NCBI GenBank assembly: GCA_025655555.1
Contig: JAHXIQ010000005.1
Coordinates: 124,001-188,000 of the forward strand
Reading direction: 5' to 3'
Source: Candidatus Thiodiazotropha sp. (ex Myrtea sp. 'scaly one' KF741663)
Lineage (GTDB): Bacteria > Pseudomonadota > Gammaproteobacteria > Chromatiales > Chromatiaceae
Length of the DNA stretch: 64,000 bases
Made by a program: the position numbers and the translations under genes. Below are positions 1 through 8,533 of the stretch, one piece after another (positions within the stretch are counted from its first letter, which is position 1; every line of letters begins with the position of its first letter). The notes beneath the pieces were generated by a model. That model was not told the DNA's origin. It did no database searches and saw only the letters and a list, made by a program, of their open reading frames with translations.

Positions 1-687
1 ATGGACTTCGACGATGCCTATGACATCCAGTTTGAGATCCGTCGCCGCAAGGAGGCTCGCGGCAATAAGATCATCGGACTCAAGGTTGGCCTGACTTCCC
101 GCGCCAAGATGAAACAGATGGGGGTCGAAACCCCGGTTTATGGTTTTCTGGCCGACTACTTCGATCGCCCGGATGGGGGCGAGATCGAGACCGATCAGTT
201 GATCCATCCCAAGGTGGAGGCTGAGTTGGCCTTTGTCACCAAGGCGCCCCTCAAGGGTCCGGGTTGTCACATCGGCAACGTCCTGGCGGCGACCGATTTC
301 GTGATACCGGCAGTTGAGATCATTGACTCCCGTTATGAAAATTTTCGCTTTGATCTTATCAGTGTGATCGCTGATAACGCATCCTCGTCCCGTTTCGTGC
401 TGGGTGGCCAGATGGCGGACCCGGCGGATGTGGATATGCGAACCCTCGGTGTGGTGATGGAGAAGAATGGTCAGATCGTCGAACTGGGCGCGGGGGCAGC
501 CGTGCTGGGACATCCGGCTGCCAGTGTTGCGCTGCTTGCCAATATGTTGGGCGAGCGTGGCGAAGAGATACCCGCAGGCACTTTGATTCTTACCGGCGGA
601 ATTACCGCTGCAGTCGCTATGGAAAAAGGTGACAGCCTGAACGTGCGCTACCAAGGGTTAGGTAGTGTCGGCATGCGGTTTGTCTGA
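1..687 (+). CDS. dmpH: 4-oxalocrotonate (2-oxo-3-hexenedioate) decarboxylase, 5'-truncated
   Basis: This enzyme decarboxylates 4-oxalocrotonate to 2-oxopent-4-enoate in the lower meta-cleavage pathway for catechols, in the cytoplasm. The sequence carries the stretch GVETPVYGFLADYF, the block EIIDSRYENFRFDLISV and a C-terminus ending in QGLGSVGMRFV. These are typical of DmpH/XylI rather than of the related hydratase DmpE/MhpD. Family members are about 260 residues and 228 are visible, so roughly 30 N-terminal residues lie before the window and the ATG at base 1 is probably internal. No other meta-cleavage gene follows, so this is likely the last gene of an upstream catabolic operon. The decarboxylase call over hydratase is from remembered family sequence. 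Confidence 0.85.
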   Translation: MDFDDAYDIQFEIRRRKEARGNKIIGLKVGLTSRAKMKQMGVETPVYGFLADYFDRPDGGEIETDQLIHPKVEAELAFVTKAPLKGPGCHIGNVLAATDFVIPAVEIIDSRYENFRFDLISVIADNASSSRFVLGGQMADPADVDMRTLGVVMEKNGQIVELGAGAAVLGHPAASVALLANMLGERGEEIPAGTLILTGGITAAVAMEKGDSLNVRYQGLGSVGMRFV

Positions 688-837
688 AGTCCCGGCAGGC
701 TAAGTAGAGATGCAGGTTTGTACAAATAACGCGTAGATACAGCAGGTGTGACCGGGATTGTCTCATCTCAATAACAGTGATGACAGGGTGGATAGACGCG
801 GTATCGAAAAGCTATACCCGCCCGGAGGATTAGAGGG

Positions 838-1833
838 ATGAATGCCATAAAATTGTTGTGTCGCCAGAACCAAAAGCGGGTATTACCTGTCCTGTTGATG
901 GCGGTTGCACTGACCGGTTTAACCGCATGCGAAGCGCCCCTGGATCTGACCCAGGTGGAACGTGAGCTTAAACTGCCGCTGCATCGTTTCGATCAGTTAA
1001 AGGCTGCAGCAAGCAGTCAAAAGCAGGCTGTGGCTGTTGGGGATTTCGGTACTGTACTGATCAGCGAGGATCGCGGTGAAAGCTGGCGGCGAATCGAGCT
1101 TCCGACCCAATCCTCGCTCATCTCTGTCACTGCGTGCGAGGATGGTCGTTTTGCTGCAATCGATACCGTACGCAATGTCTGGCTCTCTGATCAGCAGGGC
1201 GACCATTGGCAGGCAAGCCAATTGCCGACTCAGGAGAGCCCGATGGCAATCGAGTGCGACCCCATGGGGCGACTCTGGGTGACGGCCAGTTTCAGCACGC
1301 TGATTCACAGTGATGAAAACAAACAGAACTGGCAGGAGATCTCACAACAGGAAGACATGCAGTTCACCACCATCCAGTGGTTCGATCGGGAGCATGCGGT
1401 TGTCACGGGTGAATTCGGATCACTCTATTTTACTTCAGATAGCGGTACGAGTTGGGAGCGGGGCAATGATATTCCAAATGAGTTCTACCCCATGGCTGCC
1501 TGGTTTCGTAACCAGAATGAAGGTTGGGTCGCGGGACTCAGCGGAACCATTCTTTATACCCAAGATCACGGTGAGACCTGGAACAAGCAGGCTTCAGTCA
1601 GCAAAGCACCCATCTATAATTTGGTTCCCCATGGTGACCGTCTCTATGCAGCAGGTGATAGCGGCACCTTGCTACGTTTGAACGGTGATCGTTGGGAACG
1701 TGTTCCTGAAACGCCACGTCTTTTCTCCTATCTGATTACCGCATTGCCACAAGGTGATGACCGATTGCTGGTGATGGGCGGGCGCGGAACGATCAGTCCC
1801 ATTGCGCTCTCTTCAGAGGGAGGTGTCCAATGA
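838..1833 (+). CDS. YCF48/BNR-repeat outer-membrane or periplasmic lipoprotein
   Basis: A 331-residue predicted lipoprotein. The signal peptide ends in lipobox LTAC, giving lipidated Cys31. The rest is a beta-propeller-like array of repeats with the pattern G-x-x-G-T/S-x-x-x-S-x-D-x-G-x-S/T-W, for example SEDRGESW, TSDSGTSW and TQDHGETW. These match the YCF48/BNR family. GGAGG at 824-828 lies nine bases before the ATG. The stop overlaps the start of the RND gene by four bases (ATGA), so the two are translationally coupled. In many proteobacteria a YCF48 protein sits beside an MMPL-type transporter and DUF1302/DUF1329 genes, as here. A role as periplasmic partner of the transporter is inferred; no substrate can be read. 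Confidence 0.8.
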   Translation: MNAIKLLCRQNQKRVLPVLLMAVALTGLTACEAPLDLTQVERELKLPLHRFDQLKAAASSQKQAVAVGDFGTVLISEDRGESWRRIELPTQSSLISVTACEDGRFAAIDTVRNVWLSDQQGDHWQASQLPTQESPMAIECDPMGRLWVTASFSTLIHSDENKQNWQEISQQEDMQFTTIQWFDREHAVVTGEFGSLYFTSDSGTSWERGNDIPNEFYPMAAWFRNQNEGWVAGLSGTILYTQDHGETWNKQASVSKAPIYNLVPHGDRLYAAGDSGTLLRLNGDRWERVPETPRLFSYLITALPQGDDRLLVMGGRGTISPIALSSEGGVQ

Positions 1834-4226
1834 CCATGCACGCCTTTTCTCATTGGCTGAAGAATATTGATGATCTGGTATTCAAGTATCCCAAGATCTT
1901 CCTCTCCGTGATTGCCGCATTGACGCTCTTCTTTGCGATTCAAGTACCCAACGTGAAGATGTATTCGGACTTTGCCGATCTGCTGCCCCAGGAGCATGAG
2001 TACATTCAACTGCACAACTCCATTCGTGACACCTTCGGTGGTGCGAATAACGTAGTCATGGCAGTGGTGGTCGAGCAGGGTGATATTTTCAATGCCAGCA
2101 CCTTGGCGCGTATTCATCGCATTACCCAGGCCGTGGATAATGTCAGCGGGGTCAACCATAACTTGCTGGCGAGCCTGACCCACCGTACCTCACGAAAGGT
2201 GTGGCTTACGGATACCGGTGATGTGAATTCACAACCCTACTACGATCCGCTCAAAGATCAATGGACAGAGACGGAGTTGTCAAAGTTGCGTGATGATGTG
2301 ATGGCCAATCCCCGGGTCTTCGGCCTGTTGGTTTCACCTGATCTGAAGGCAGCCTTGATCAAGGCGCAATTCAATGAAGGGCAGCTGAATTATGCTGAGA
2401 TCTTTACCCAGCTTCAGGATATTCGCGACAAGGAATTCATTGAGGGTGTGCAGATCTATGCCACAGGGCAGCCGATGTTATGGGGTTGGGTCTACAGCTA
2501 CCTGGATCAGTTGTTCATAATTTTCAGCACAACCGTCGGAATCATGCTGTTCCTTTTGATCATCTATTTTCGTCGTGCTTACGGCATCCTGCTTCCCATG
2601 TTTGGCATCACAATTTCAGCCATCTGGGGATTGGGTATCCTGTCACTGCTTGACTACAATCTGGACCCGCTAACCCTGGTGATTCCATTCCTGATCTCTG
2701 CGCGGGCGATGTCTCACGCCATTCAGTTGGTGCAGCGTTTCTACGGTGAACTGGAAGAGGTGAATGATTCACGTGAGGCGGCACACCGAACTTTTGATTC
2801 TCTTTTCAGGCCGGGTAGTTTGGGTATCGTCTCCGATGCTATCGGCTTGTTGTTGATTGCGCTGGGTTCTGTACCGATCAATGTGAAATTGGGTATCTAT
2901 GCTTCGCTCTGGGCAGTCTGTGTCGTCTTTACCGTTTTGATTGCTGTTCCACTGATGCTCTCCCTGTTGCCAAAACCGAAAGCGGCTGCCAAGCGACCTG
3001 CTGCTGAAGACGCCCTGTTCGGTAAGGTGGCTGCGCTTGTAGCCAACCGACAGGGGGGCATGATCGTGCTGGGTATGGCGGGTCTTATTTTAGTCGTGGG
3101 TGCACAACTGAGCAGCCGGGTACAGATCGGGGAGTCTGAGCCGGGATCGCCGATCCTCTATCTGGATCACGACTATAACGTCTCCTCCAAAGTGATCAAT
3201 GAGCGTTTCCCCGGATCAGAGGAGCTCTATATTGTTGCCAGAACCGATGAAAAGGGGGGCATGAAGCGCCCGGAAGTACTGCGGGCCATTGAAGATTTCC
3301 AAAATCATATGTTGATCGATCCTGAACTGGGGGGTGTGAAAGCTGTACCCGATTTGGTGAAGCAGGTGAATCGAATTTTTCATTCCGACGATCCGCGCTG
3401 GGCCATCATTCCGGATACTGAAGCTTATGTGGGTGGGCTGATGTTTGCCTATATGGCTTCAAGTCCTGTTCCTGGGGCACTCAAAGAGTTTGTCGATACC
3501 GATGATCAGGTGGCCAATATTGTCTTTTTCTACAAAGACCATCAGGCCAAGACGATCCGACGTGCGATTCATCTCGCCAAAGAGTGGATCAATGATCCGG
3601 CCAATCAGGTGCAGGGTCTTCACATTGAGTTGGCGGGTGGACTGGTGGGCGTTACTGCCGCGATGAATGAGTCGGCCTATGAAAGCAACATGCTGATCAT
3701 TCCACTGGTGTTGGCACTGATCTTTGTATTCGTGACCTGGTTCTACATGTCCCTGCATGCCGGTTTCATTATGTTCCTGGCCATGATGTTCTGTACCACT
3801 GCGACCTATGCCTACATGGGTTTGGCTGGAATCGGTATCAACGTCAATACGGTACCTATTATCGCGGTCGGTATTGGTGTGGGTATCGACTACTCAATCT
3901 ACATCATGGACCGTATCCGAGAAGAGACTGCCAAGGCGGCGGGTGATTTGGGTCATGCGGTACTGCATGCCATTGCTACGACAGGCAAGGCGATCGGATT
4001 TACCGCCGCCTGTTTGATTGGCGGTGTCATTATGTGGGTCTTCATCTCCGACCTGCGCTTCCAAGCAGATGCTGCCATGTTGCTGGTTGTGATGCTGATT
4101 TTGAATGCGTTGGCAGCCATGTTCCTGGTGCCTTCCTGGGTCATGATCTTCCGTCCGAGCTTTATCGGTAGCGCCCGTTATGATGAAGATGGTGTGCTTT
4201 ATTCCACCAAGGCGGAAGCTGCATGA
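1830..4226 (+). CDS. MMPL/RND-superfamily transporter
   Basis: A 798-residue inner-membrane protein with the duplicated RND plan: one N-terminal TM helix, a large periplasmic loop and a TM bundle, then the same again. The second half contains GIGVGIDYSIYIMDRIREE, a form of the conserved TM4 region with acidic residues expected in proton relay. It resembles the hydrophobe/lipid-exporter MMPL-HpnN branch, not the AcrB or CusA branches, and has no membrane-fusion partner here. It overlaps the upstream lipoprotein gene by ATGA and is followed by a strong terminator at 4311-4340. Context with a catabolic gene and DUF1302/DUF1329 suggests movement of a hydrophobic compound. Direction and substrate are unknown. 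Confidence 0.85.
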   Translation: MTMHAFSHWLKNIDDLVFKYPKIFLSVIAALTLFFAIQVPNVKMYSDFADLLPQEHEYIQLHNSIRDTFGGANNVVMAVVVEQGDIFNASTLARIHRITQAVDNVSGVNHNLLASLTHRTSRKVWLTDTGDVNSQPYYDPLKDQWTETELSKLRDDVMANPRVFGLLVSPDLKAALIKAQFNEGQLNYAEIFTQLQDIRDKEFIEGVQIYATGQPMLWGWVYSYLDQLFIIFSTTVGIMLFLLIIYFRRAYGILLPMFGITISAIWGLGILSLLDYNLDPLTLVIPFLISARAMSHAIQLVQRFYGELEEVNDSREAAHRTFDSLFRPGSLGIVSDAIGLLLIALGSVPINVKLGIYASLWAVCVVFTVLIAVPLMLSLLPKPKAAAKRPAAEDALFGKVAALVANRQGGMIVLGMAGLILVVGAQLSSRVQIGESEPGSPILYLDHDYNVSSKVINERFPGSEELYIVARTDEKGGMKRPEVLRAIEDFQNHMLIDPELGGVKAVPDLVKQVNRIFHSDDPRWAIIPDTEAYVGGLMFAYMASSPVPGALKEFVDTDDQVANIVFFYKDHQAKTIRRAIHLAKEWINDPANQVQGLHIELAGGLVGVTAAMNESAYESNMLIIPLVLALIFVFVTWFYMSLHAGFIMFLAMMFCTTATYAYMGLAGIGINVNTVPIIAVGIGVGIDYSIYIMDRIREETAKAAGDLGHAVLHAIATTGKAIGFTAACLIGGVIMWVFISDLRFQADAAMLLVVMLILNALAAMFLVPSWVMIFRPSFIGSARYDEDGVLYSTKAEAA

Positions 4227-4245
4227 ACTCAGATTCAGGGTGAAC

Positions 4246-4263
4246 GAATATCGAGCGATATTC
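4246..4263. promoter_or_regulatory. Inverted repeat GAATATCG-AG-CGATATTC
   Basis: An exact 8-bp inverted repeat with a 2-base spacer, 20 bases after the RND stop codon. It shares the half-site AATATCG with a second palindrome at 4389-4404. It could be a regulator site for the downstream sigma-54 promoter (about 210 bp away) or simply a hairpin. Function is inferred. Confidence 0.35.
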
Positions 4264-4310
4264 AGTTTTCTCTAAGCAATAAATCGTACAAAAAATGATC
4301 CCTCCTTTGT

Positions 4311-4340
4311 TAGCCGGAACGCTGTTCCGGCTATTTTTTT
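4311..4340 (+). terminator. Intrinsic terminator after the RND gene
   Basis: A perfect 10-bp stem (TAGCCGGAAC pairing with GTTCCGGCTA) with a GCT loop is followed by seven T residues. It separates the YCF48-RND transcription unit from the sigma-54-driven unit downstream. Confidence 0.9.
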
Positions 4341-4388
4341 ACCGGAAAAAAATTATCGAAATAAATCCACATGATCATTTGGTTAAAT

Positions 4389-4404
4389 AAAATATCGATA
4401 TTTT
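4389..4404. promoter_or_regulatory. 16-bp perfect palindrome, candidate upstream activator site
   Basis: AAAATATCGATATTTT is fully self-complementary and lies about 66 bp upstream of the -24 element at 4470. It shares the AATATCG half-site with 4246-4263. Position is compatible with an enhancer-binding-protein or repressor site, but the AT-rich setting makes chance possible. Confidence 0.35.
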
Positions 4405-4469
4405 TACTATATCCTGAATAATTTCAGCCCGCTCTTAAAATAAGTCATTAATATCAATAAGTTATGTTT

Positions 4470-4485
4470 TGGCACGGCTGCTGCA
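4470..4485 (+). promoter_or_regulatory. Sigma-54 (-24/-12) promoter for the DUF1302-DUF1329 unit
   Basis: TGGCACGGCTGCTGCA fits the RpoN consensus TGGCACG-N4-TTGCA with one mismatch (C for T). The invariant GG and GC have correct spacing. Transcription would begin near 4495, leaving a leader of about 36 bases to the ATG at 4532. An RpoN promoter needs an enhancer-binding activator. The only one in the window is DctD 30 kb away, so the cognate activator is probably outside the window. Confidence 0.75.
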
Positions 4486-4531
4486 TATATAGGGTGTGGT
4501 TACTTTTTTTCAGCATGAGGAGGAGGCTAGG

Positions 4532-6460
4532 ATGTTCCTAGACATAAAGAAACAACAACCGGGGAGGAAGCGTCCGGTCATTCATGCGGCACTGTTACCC
4601 GCCACTTTGGCGGTTATCTTTTGTGGTGATCAGGCAGCAGCCTACACCTCGGACGATGGCAGTCTGCAGCTCAACGGATTTGTCGAGAACGCCACCTATA
4701 CTCGCCGTCATGTCGGACTGAGTAAGATGCGTAACACGGCGCAGATAGAGGGTTCCAAGGATTATGGGGCACAGGGACCTTTTTCCAATGTCAGTTTTGT
4801 CGGTACCTTCCGCGCGACTTATGACGCGGTCTACGATCTGAATGACGATCAGTTTGGTAACAAAGCCGGCGGCCCGATCAATATGGAATCGGTTGGTGGT
4901 TCCGGCACGAGTGCCTGGGGCGCATCGGATATCTCGACCGGCGTGTTGGGCTTCGGCTTTGACACGACACAGAACCCCAACGAAGGTTTGGTCAATCTCG
5001 GCAGTGCGCTGCATGAAACCGAAGGTGGCGTTGGCATGGGTGTGCCGGTTCGTCCCTGTGACAAGGATTCCCGCGGTTGTATCGACGACTACCTCGATTT
5101 TGACGAGAACGAACTGAAGTATCCCGAGTTCAACGACCGTCTCGACTTCCTGCGTGAGGCCTATCTTGATGCCACCATGCCCACGGAGAGTGGTGCCACC
5201 TGGAACTTTCGCCTCGGCAGACAGCAGGTTGTCTGGGGACGCACCGATCTGTTTCGTGTCTTGGATGTCATCAATCCTGTCGACTTCTCACGCCATAACA
5301 TCTACGACGAACTGGAGGATATCCGTATCCCCATGTGGATGGCGACCGGTGAGTATCGTATGGGTGCGACCGAGACTTTTGATGATCTGAATATGCAGTT
5401 TGTCTGGAACTTCGACAAGTTCCGTCCGAGTAACCTGGGGCAGGGCGGATCTCCCTACGCCATTCTCGATGCGGGCAGCTTCTTCCGTGCCATGAAAAAC
5501 TGCTGGGATAACGGCTGTTCGGTATCGAACTTTGCCGGCGGTGCGCTTTCCACCGATTTCCCAAAGCATGTTATTGGTATCCGGGATGTTCATCTGCCTG
5601 ATTGGTCGCTCAGCAACTCGCAATTCGGGGTCAAGATGGAAGGTGATTATCGGGGATTGGGTTTCTCGCTGAATGCATTGACCTACCGTTCGCAGTTACC
5701 TTCCCTGCGTGCCGTGGTGGATACTGCAGACAATCCCTTTACTCCGGCCATCGAATCGCAGCAATATGATTATCTGATCGCATTCGATATGCATTTCCCG
5801 CGGGTGAATCTGATTGGTGGTTCGCTGGATTTCTATGTGGATGACATCAAGTCGGTATTTCGTGTTGAGACGGCTTATACGCAAGGTGAAGAGTTTGCCA
5901 ATACGCTTAAGCCAGAACTCTATTCCGAGTCGGATGTTTTTCGTTATGTAGTGGGTTGGGATCGTCCCACCTTCATTCCATTCCTGAACGAGCGCCGGGC
6001 ATTTCTGCTCTCCGCCCAGCTTTTTGGTCAATACCTGGTTGATCATGAACGCCAGGATGTGAATGGCATCGAAGCGGGTATTCCGGATTGGGAACTCAAC
6101 CATATCGGTACCTTTCTCATGAAAGGCTGGTACAAGAATGACCGGGTAAGCCCGCAAATCATTCTGGCGCATGACTTCAAAGCACATGCCAGTACCATCG
6201 CACCCTCCGTCGACTGGCTCATCAGCGACAATCTGAGACTCACTGTGGGTGCCAATATCAAGGTGGGTGACGGTGCCCAGGAGTTTGACGACTGTCGCGC
6301 GTGTAATCCTTTCCCACCTTTCACCGGAACAGGAAGCCCGGGTGACCTGGCCCTGCGTAATCTGGCGGGATTCGAACCGCTTGGCAGATTCCGCTCAGGG
6401 CCTATCGGCATGGCTCAGGCCGAAGATGAATTTCAGGTCACACTGCGTTATCGCTTCTAA
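4532..6460 (+). CDS. DUF1302-family outer-membrane protein
   Basis: A 642-residue exported protein. The signal peptide has a basic n-region (KKQQPGRKR), a hydrophobic core and an AAA cleavage site. The mature part is Asn/Gly/aromatic rich with alternating polar and hydrophobic residues and ends in VTLRYRF, the C-terminal Phe signature of outer-membrane beta-barrels. Internal motifs LRLGRQQVVWG-type (here FRLGRQQVVWGRTDLFRV) and LREAYLDA fit DUF1302. The ATG at 4532 was chosen because GGAGGAGG precedes it and an upstream GTG at 4496 coincides with the predicted transcription start. It is followed after 23 bases by the DUF1329 gene, its usual partner. Role as a channel for a hydrophobic substrate is inferred from the barrel character and context. 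Confidence 0.85.
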   Translation: MFLDIKKQQPGRKRPVIHAALLPATLAVIFCGDQAAAYTSDDGSLQLNGFVENATYTRRHVGLSKMRNTAQIEGSKDYGAQGPFSNVSFVGTFRATYDAVYDLNDDQFGNKAGGPINMESVGGSGTSAWGASDISTGVLGFGFDTTQNPNEGLVNLGSALHETEGGVGMGVPVRPCDKDSRGCIDDYLDFDENELKYPEFNDRLDFLREAYLDATMPTESGATWNFRLGRQQVVWGRTDLFRVLDVINPVDFSRHNIYDELEDIRIPMWMATGEYRMGATETFDDLNMQFVWNFDKFRPSNLGQGGSPYAILDAGSFFRAMKNCWDNGCSVSNFAGGALSTDFPKHVIGIRDVHLPDWSLSNSQFGVKMEGDYRGLGFSLNALTYRSQLPSLRAVVDTADNPFTPAIESQQYDYLIAFDMHFPRVNLIGGSLDFYVDDIKSVFRVETAYTQGEEFANTLKPELYSESDVFRYVVGWDRPTFIPFLNERRAFLLSAQLFGQYLVDHERQDVNGIEAGIPDWELNHIGTFLMKGWYKNDRVSPQIILAHDFKAHASTIAPSVDWLISDNLRLTVGANIKVGDGAQEFDDCRACNPFPPFTGTGSPGDLALRNLAGFEPLGRFRSGPIGMAQAEDEFQVTLRYRF

Positions 6461-6483
6461 GTATTCAAATGGAGGATTTTACA

Positions 6484-7794
6484 ATGCGTTTGCTTAATAC
6501 AACGCTGGTGGCAGGTCTTTTGATTGCCGCTACGCTACCCGCTCATTCTGCGACAAATGAGGATGTGGACAACAGTTTCTATCCTTACAGCAAAGGTGTG
6601 CCAACCCATGAAGGCGTGAAAGCCGGGTTGGTCATCGATCAATCGAACGTGGATAAATACAAGGATGTCATCGATCCGGCCATGCTCGAGTTCATCAGTC
6701 AGGGCTGGACAAAAATCACCGTGGGCGAGACCACATCATTCGATCTGCACCCCAACTATGTTCAGGCGACAAGAGATGGCATCGGCAAGGTGAAGTTGGG
6801 TGAAAAATCGGGAGAGATAGAGGGTTTTGTCGCAGGTCGTCCCTTTCCTGAAGAGCCATCAATGGATGATCCACGCGCCGGTGAGAAGTTGGCCTGGAAC
6901 TATAAGTATGGTTATAACTGGGGTGACAATGCCGCCATCTATCCGTTTTACTGGAAGTATAAGGATATGAACTCCGGCAAGCTGGAGCGGACAATCAAGT
7001 TCAATTTCCATTTCCTCAATTTCAAGCATCGCGTTAATCAGGAGCCGCTGCCTGAAATCACACCGAATCCGGCCGGGCTCTTCCGGGCGATCTATGTGCA
7101 GGCATTGGAGCCTTTTGACGTCAAAGATACCCAGTTATTGATCCACCGTTACGAGAATGATCTCAAGCGTGACAATGCCTGGCTCTATCTCGGCTTTCAG
7201 CGCCGTGTACGCCGCTTGGCATCGGGGCAGGTGACGGATGCCTTTCTGGGTTCCGATGTCATGATCGAGGATTTCGAAGGGTATAACGGCCGCATCAATG
7301 ATATGGAGTGGACCTTCAAAGGGGCCAGGAATATCCTGGTGCCGTTCTATCATCACAATGATCTGACGCTTTCCGAAGAGCATAAAGAGAAGGACGGTTA
7401 TCAGTTTGTTGAGATGGGGGATAAGGGTAATTGCTTTCCTCAGATCACGTGGCAGCTACGCAAGGTTTTTGAACTGGAAAACAAACCGAAAGATGCCAAT
7501 CATCCGATCAGCAAGCGCGTCCACTATATCGATGCTCAGACCTTTACCATTCCTCGTACGTTGACTTACGATCGTAAGGGGGATTTGTGGAAGAGCTGGC
7601 AGATTGGTCAGGCACATCCCGATCACCACCTGCCGAAGAACAAAGGTACTGGTGTAGCGGTGGATGATTCATTTACCATGATCGATGTACAAGCCATGCA
7701 TTGTACTACGGGACAGTTCAAAGGACAGGTTGATCCGTCACTGAATCCGTCGAATAAGTTTACCGTACAAAATCTCAGAGCTTCCGGTCGTTGA
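6484..7794 (+). CDS. DUF1329-family periplasmic protein
   Basis: A 436-residue protein with signal peptide MRLLNTTLVAGLLIAATLPA ending at HSA. The body shows DUF1329 features, including YIDAQTFTIPRTLTYDRKG and a LolA-like pattern of beta strands. GGAGG at 6471-6475 supports the ATG at 6484 over one 15 bases upstream. It forms an operon with the DUF1302 barrel and ends at a strong terminator. DUF1302/DUF1329 pairs recur beside steroid, alkane, terpene and aromatic degradation genes. A soluble carrier handing a hydrophobic ligand to or from the barrel is a reasonable hypothesis but unproven. Confidence 0.85.
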   Translation: MRLLNTTLVAGLLIAATLPAHSATNEDVDNSFYPYSKGVPTHEGVKAGLVIDQSNVDKYKDVIDPAMLEFISQGWTKITVGETTSFDLHPNYVQATRDGIGKVKLGEKSGEIEGFVAGRPFPEEPSMDDPRAGEKLAWNYKYGYNWGDNAAIYPFYWKYKDMNSGKLERTIKFNFHFLNFKHRVNQEPLPEITPNPAGLFRAIYVQALEPFDVKDTQLLIHRYENDLKRDNAWLYLGFQRRVRRLASGQVTDAFLGSDVMIEDFEGYNGRINDMEWTFKGARNILVPFYHHNDLTLSEEHKEKDGYQFVEMGDKGNCFPQITWQLRKVFELENKPKDANHPISKRVHYIDAQTFTIPRTLTYDRKGDLWKSWQIGQAHPDHHLPKNKGTGVAVDDSFTMIDVQAMHCTTGQFKGQVDPSLNPSNKFTVQNLRASGR

Positions 7795-7805
7795 TACCGT
7801 GCCCT

Positions 7806-7838
7806 CGTCTGGCGGCTGATTGCCGCCAGACGTTTTTT
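7806..7838 (+). terminator. Intrinsic terminator after the DUF1329 gene
   Basis: An 11-bp perfect stem (CGTCTGGCGGC with GCCGCCAGACG), 5-base loop TGATT, then six T residues. Confidence 0.92.
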
Positions 7839-7867
7839 GGGAGTTTTGGAAAACGCCTACTAAACTG

Positions 7868-7886
7868 AAATGCCATATCGGCATTT
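7868..7886. promoter_or_regulatory. Inverted repeat AAATGCC-N5-GGCATTT
   Basis: An exact 7-bp inverted repeat with 5-base spacer, 54 bp upstream of the isomerase gene start. It could be an operator or leader hairpin for the three-gene operon; no regulator is recognised nearby. Confidence 0.3.
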
Positions 7887-7939
7887 GTGCTTTCCCAAAC
7901 TTCTAACGCTTGTGTTGCAGACACGCAAGGAATCTACCG

Positions 7940-8533
7940 ATGGTTGAGCCGGTCGACGTCTATGTCTATTTTAATTTCCGCAGTCCCTACTGTTACCTCG
8001 CCACAAAAACGATGTGGCGGATATTCGATGATTATCACACCCGTTTAGTCTGGCGTCCGCTGGGTGGTTGGGATGGACGATCGCCACCAGAAGTTGCTCT
8101 CAAGAAACTGCCAATTGCCAGACAGGACATGGCGCGCTTTGCACGTCGTCTGGGTATTCCCGTTAATCCACCACCAAAAACCACAGACCCTACTTTTGCA
8201 GGCGCCGGTTCCCTGTTGGCAGAAGAGAAAGGTGTGCTACGTCCCTATATTATCGAGGTGATGCGCAAGGAGTGGGCAGAAGGTGCGGACATCGGCCAGC
8301 TTGATGTTTTATTGGATGTGGGTGAGCAGGTCGGTCTGGATCGAGATGAACTGGCGGCTGCCGCCAACGATCAGGCTCGACAGGCCCAGTTGGAGACCAA
8401 CTGGCGAGAGGCTGATGAGAAGGGTGCGATTGGCGTACCGACGTTTGTTGTCGGTGAGGAGATTTTCTGGGGTCAGGACCGCATTGATTTTGTTTTGGAG
8501 CATCTGCAGGCGCTGAGACTTTCCCGCCTATGA
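7940..8533 (+). CDS. 2-hydroxychromene-2-carboxylate isomerase / kappa-class GST family protein
   Basis: A 197-residue DsbA-fold protein. The N-terminus VDVYVYFNFRSPYCYLA carries the family's SPYxY/C active-site region; the C-terminal part has GAIGVPTFVVGEEIFWGQDR with the cis-Pro loop GVPT and the FWGQDR motif. In naphthalene degraders the family isomerises 2-hydroxychromene-2-carboxylate with glutathione; most homologues are uncharacterised. AAGGA at 7927-7931 supports the ATG at 7940. It overlaps the GST gene downstream by ATGA. The neighbours are another glutathione-type protein and an ABM protein, so a glutathione-dependent step in breakdown of an organic compound is plausible. Substrate cannot be assigned. 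Confidence 0.8.
   Translation: MVEPVDVYVYFNFRSPYCYLATKTMWRIFDDYHTRLVWRPLGGWDGRSPPEVALKKLPIARQDMARFARRLGIPVNPPPKTTDPTFAGAGSLLAEEKGVLRPYIIEVMRKEWAEGADIGQLDVLLDVGEQVGLDRDELAAAANDQARQAQLETNWREADEKGAIGVPTFVVGEEIFWGQDRIDFVLEHLQALRLSRL

Noticed and set aside
4374-4386. IHF-like site between the palindromes and the RpoN promoter
   Set aside because: GATCATTTGGTTA has two mismatches to the consensus WATCAANNNNTTR, too weak to list in AT-rich DNA.
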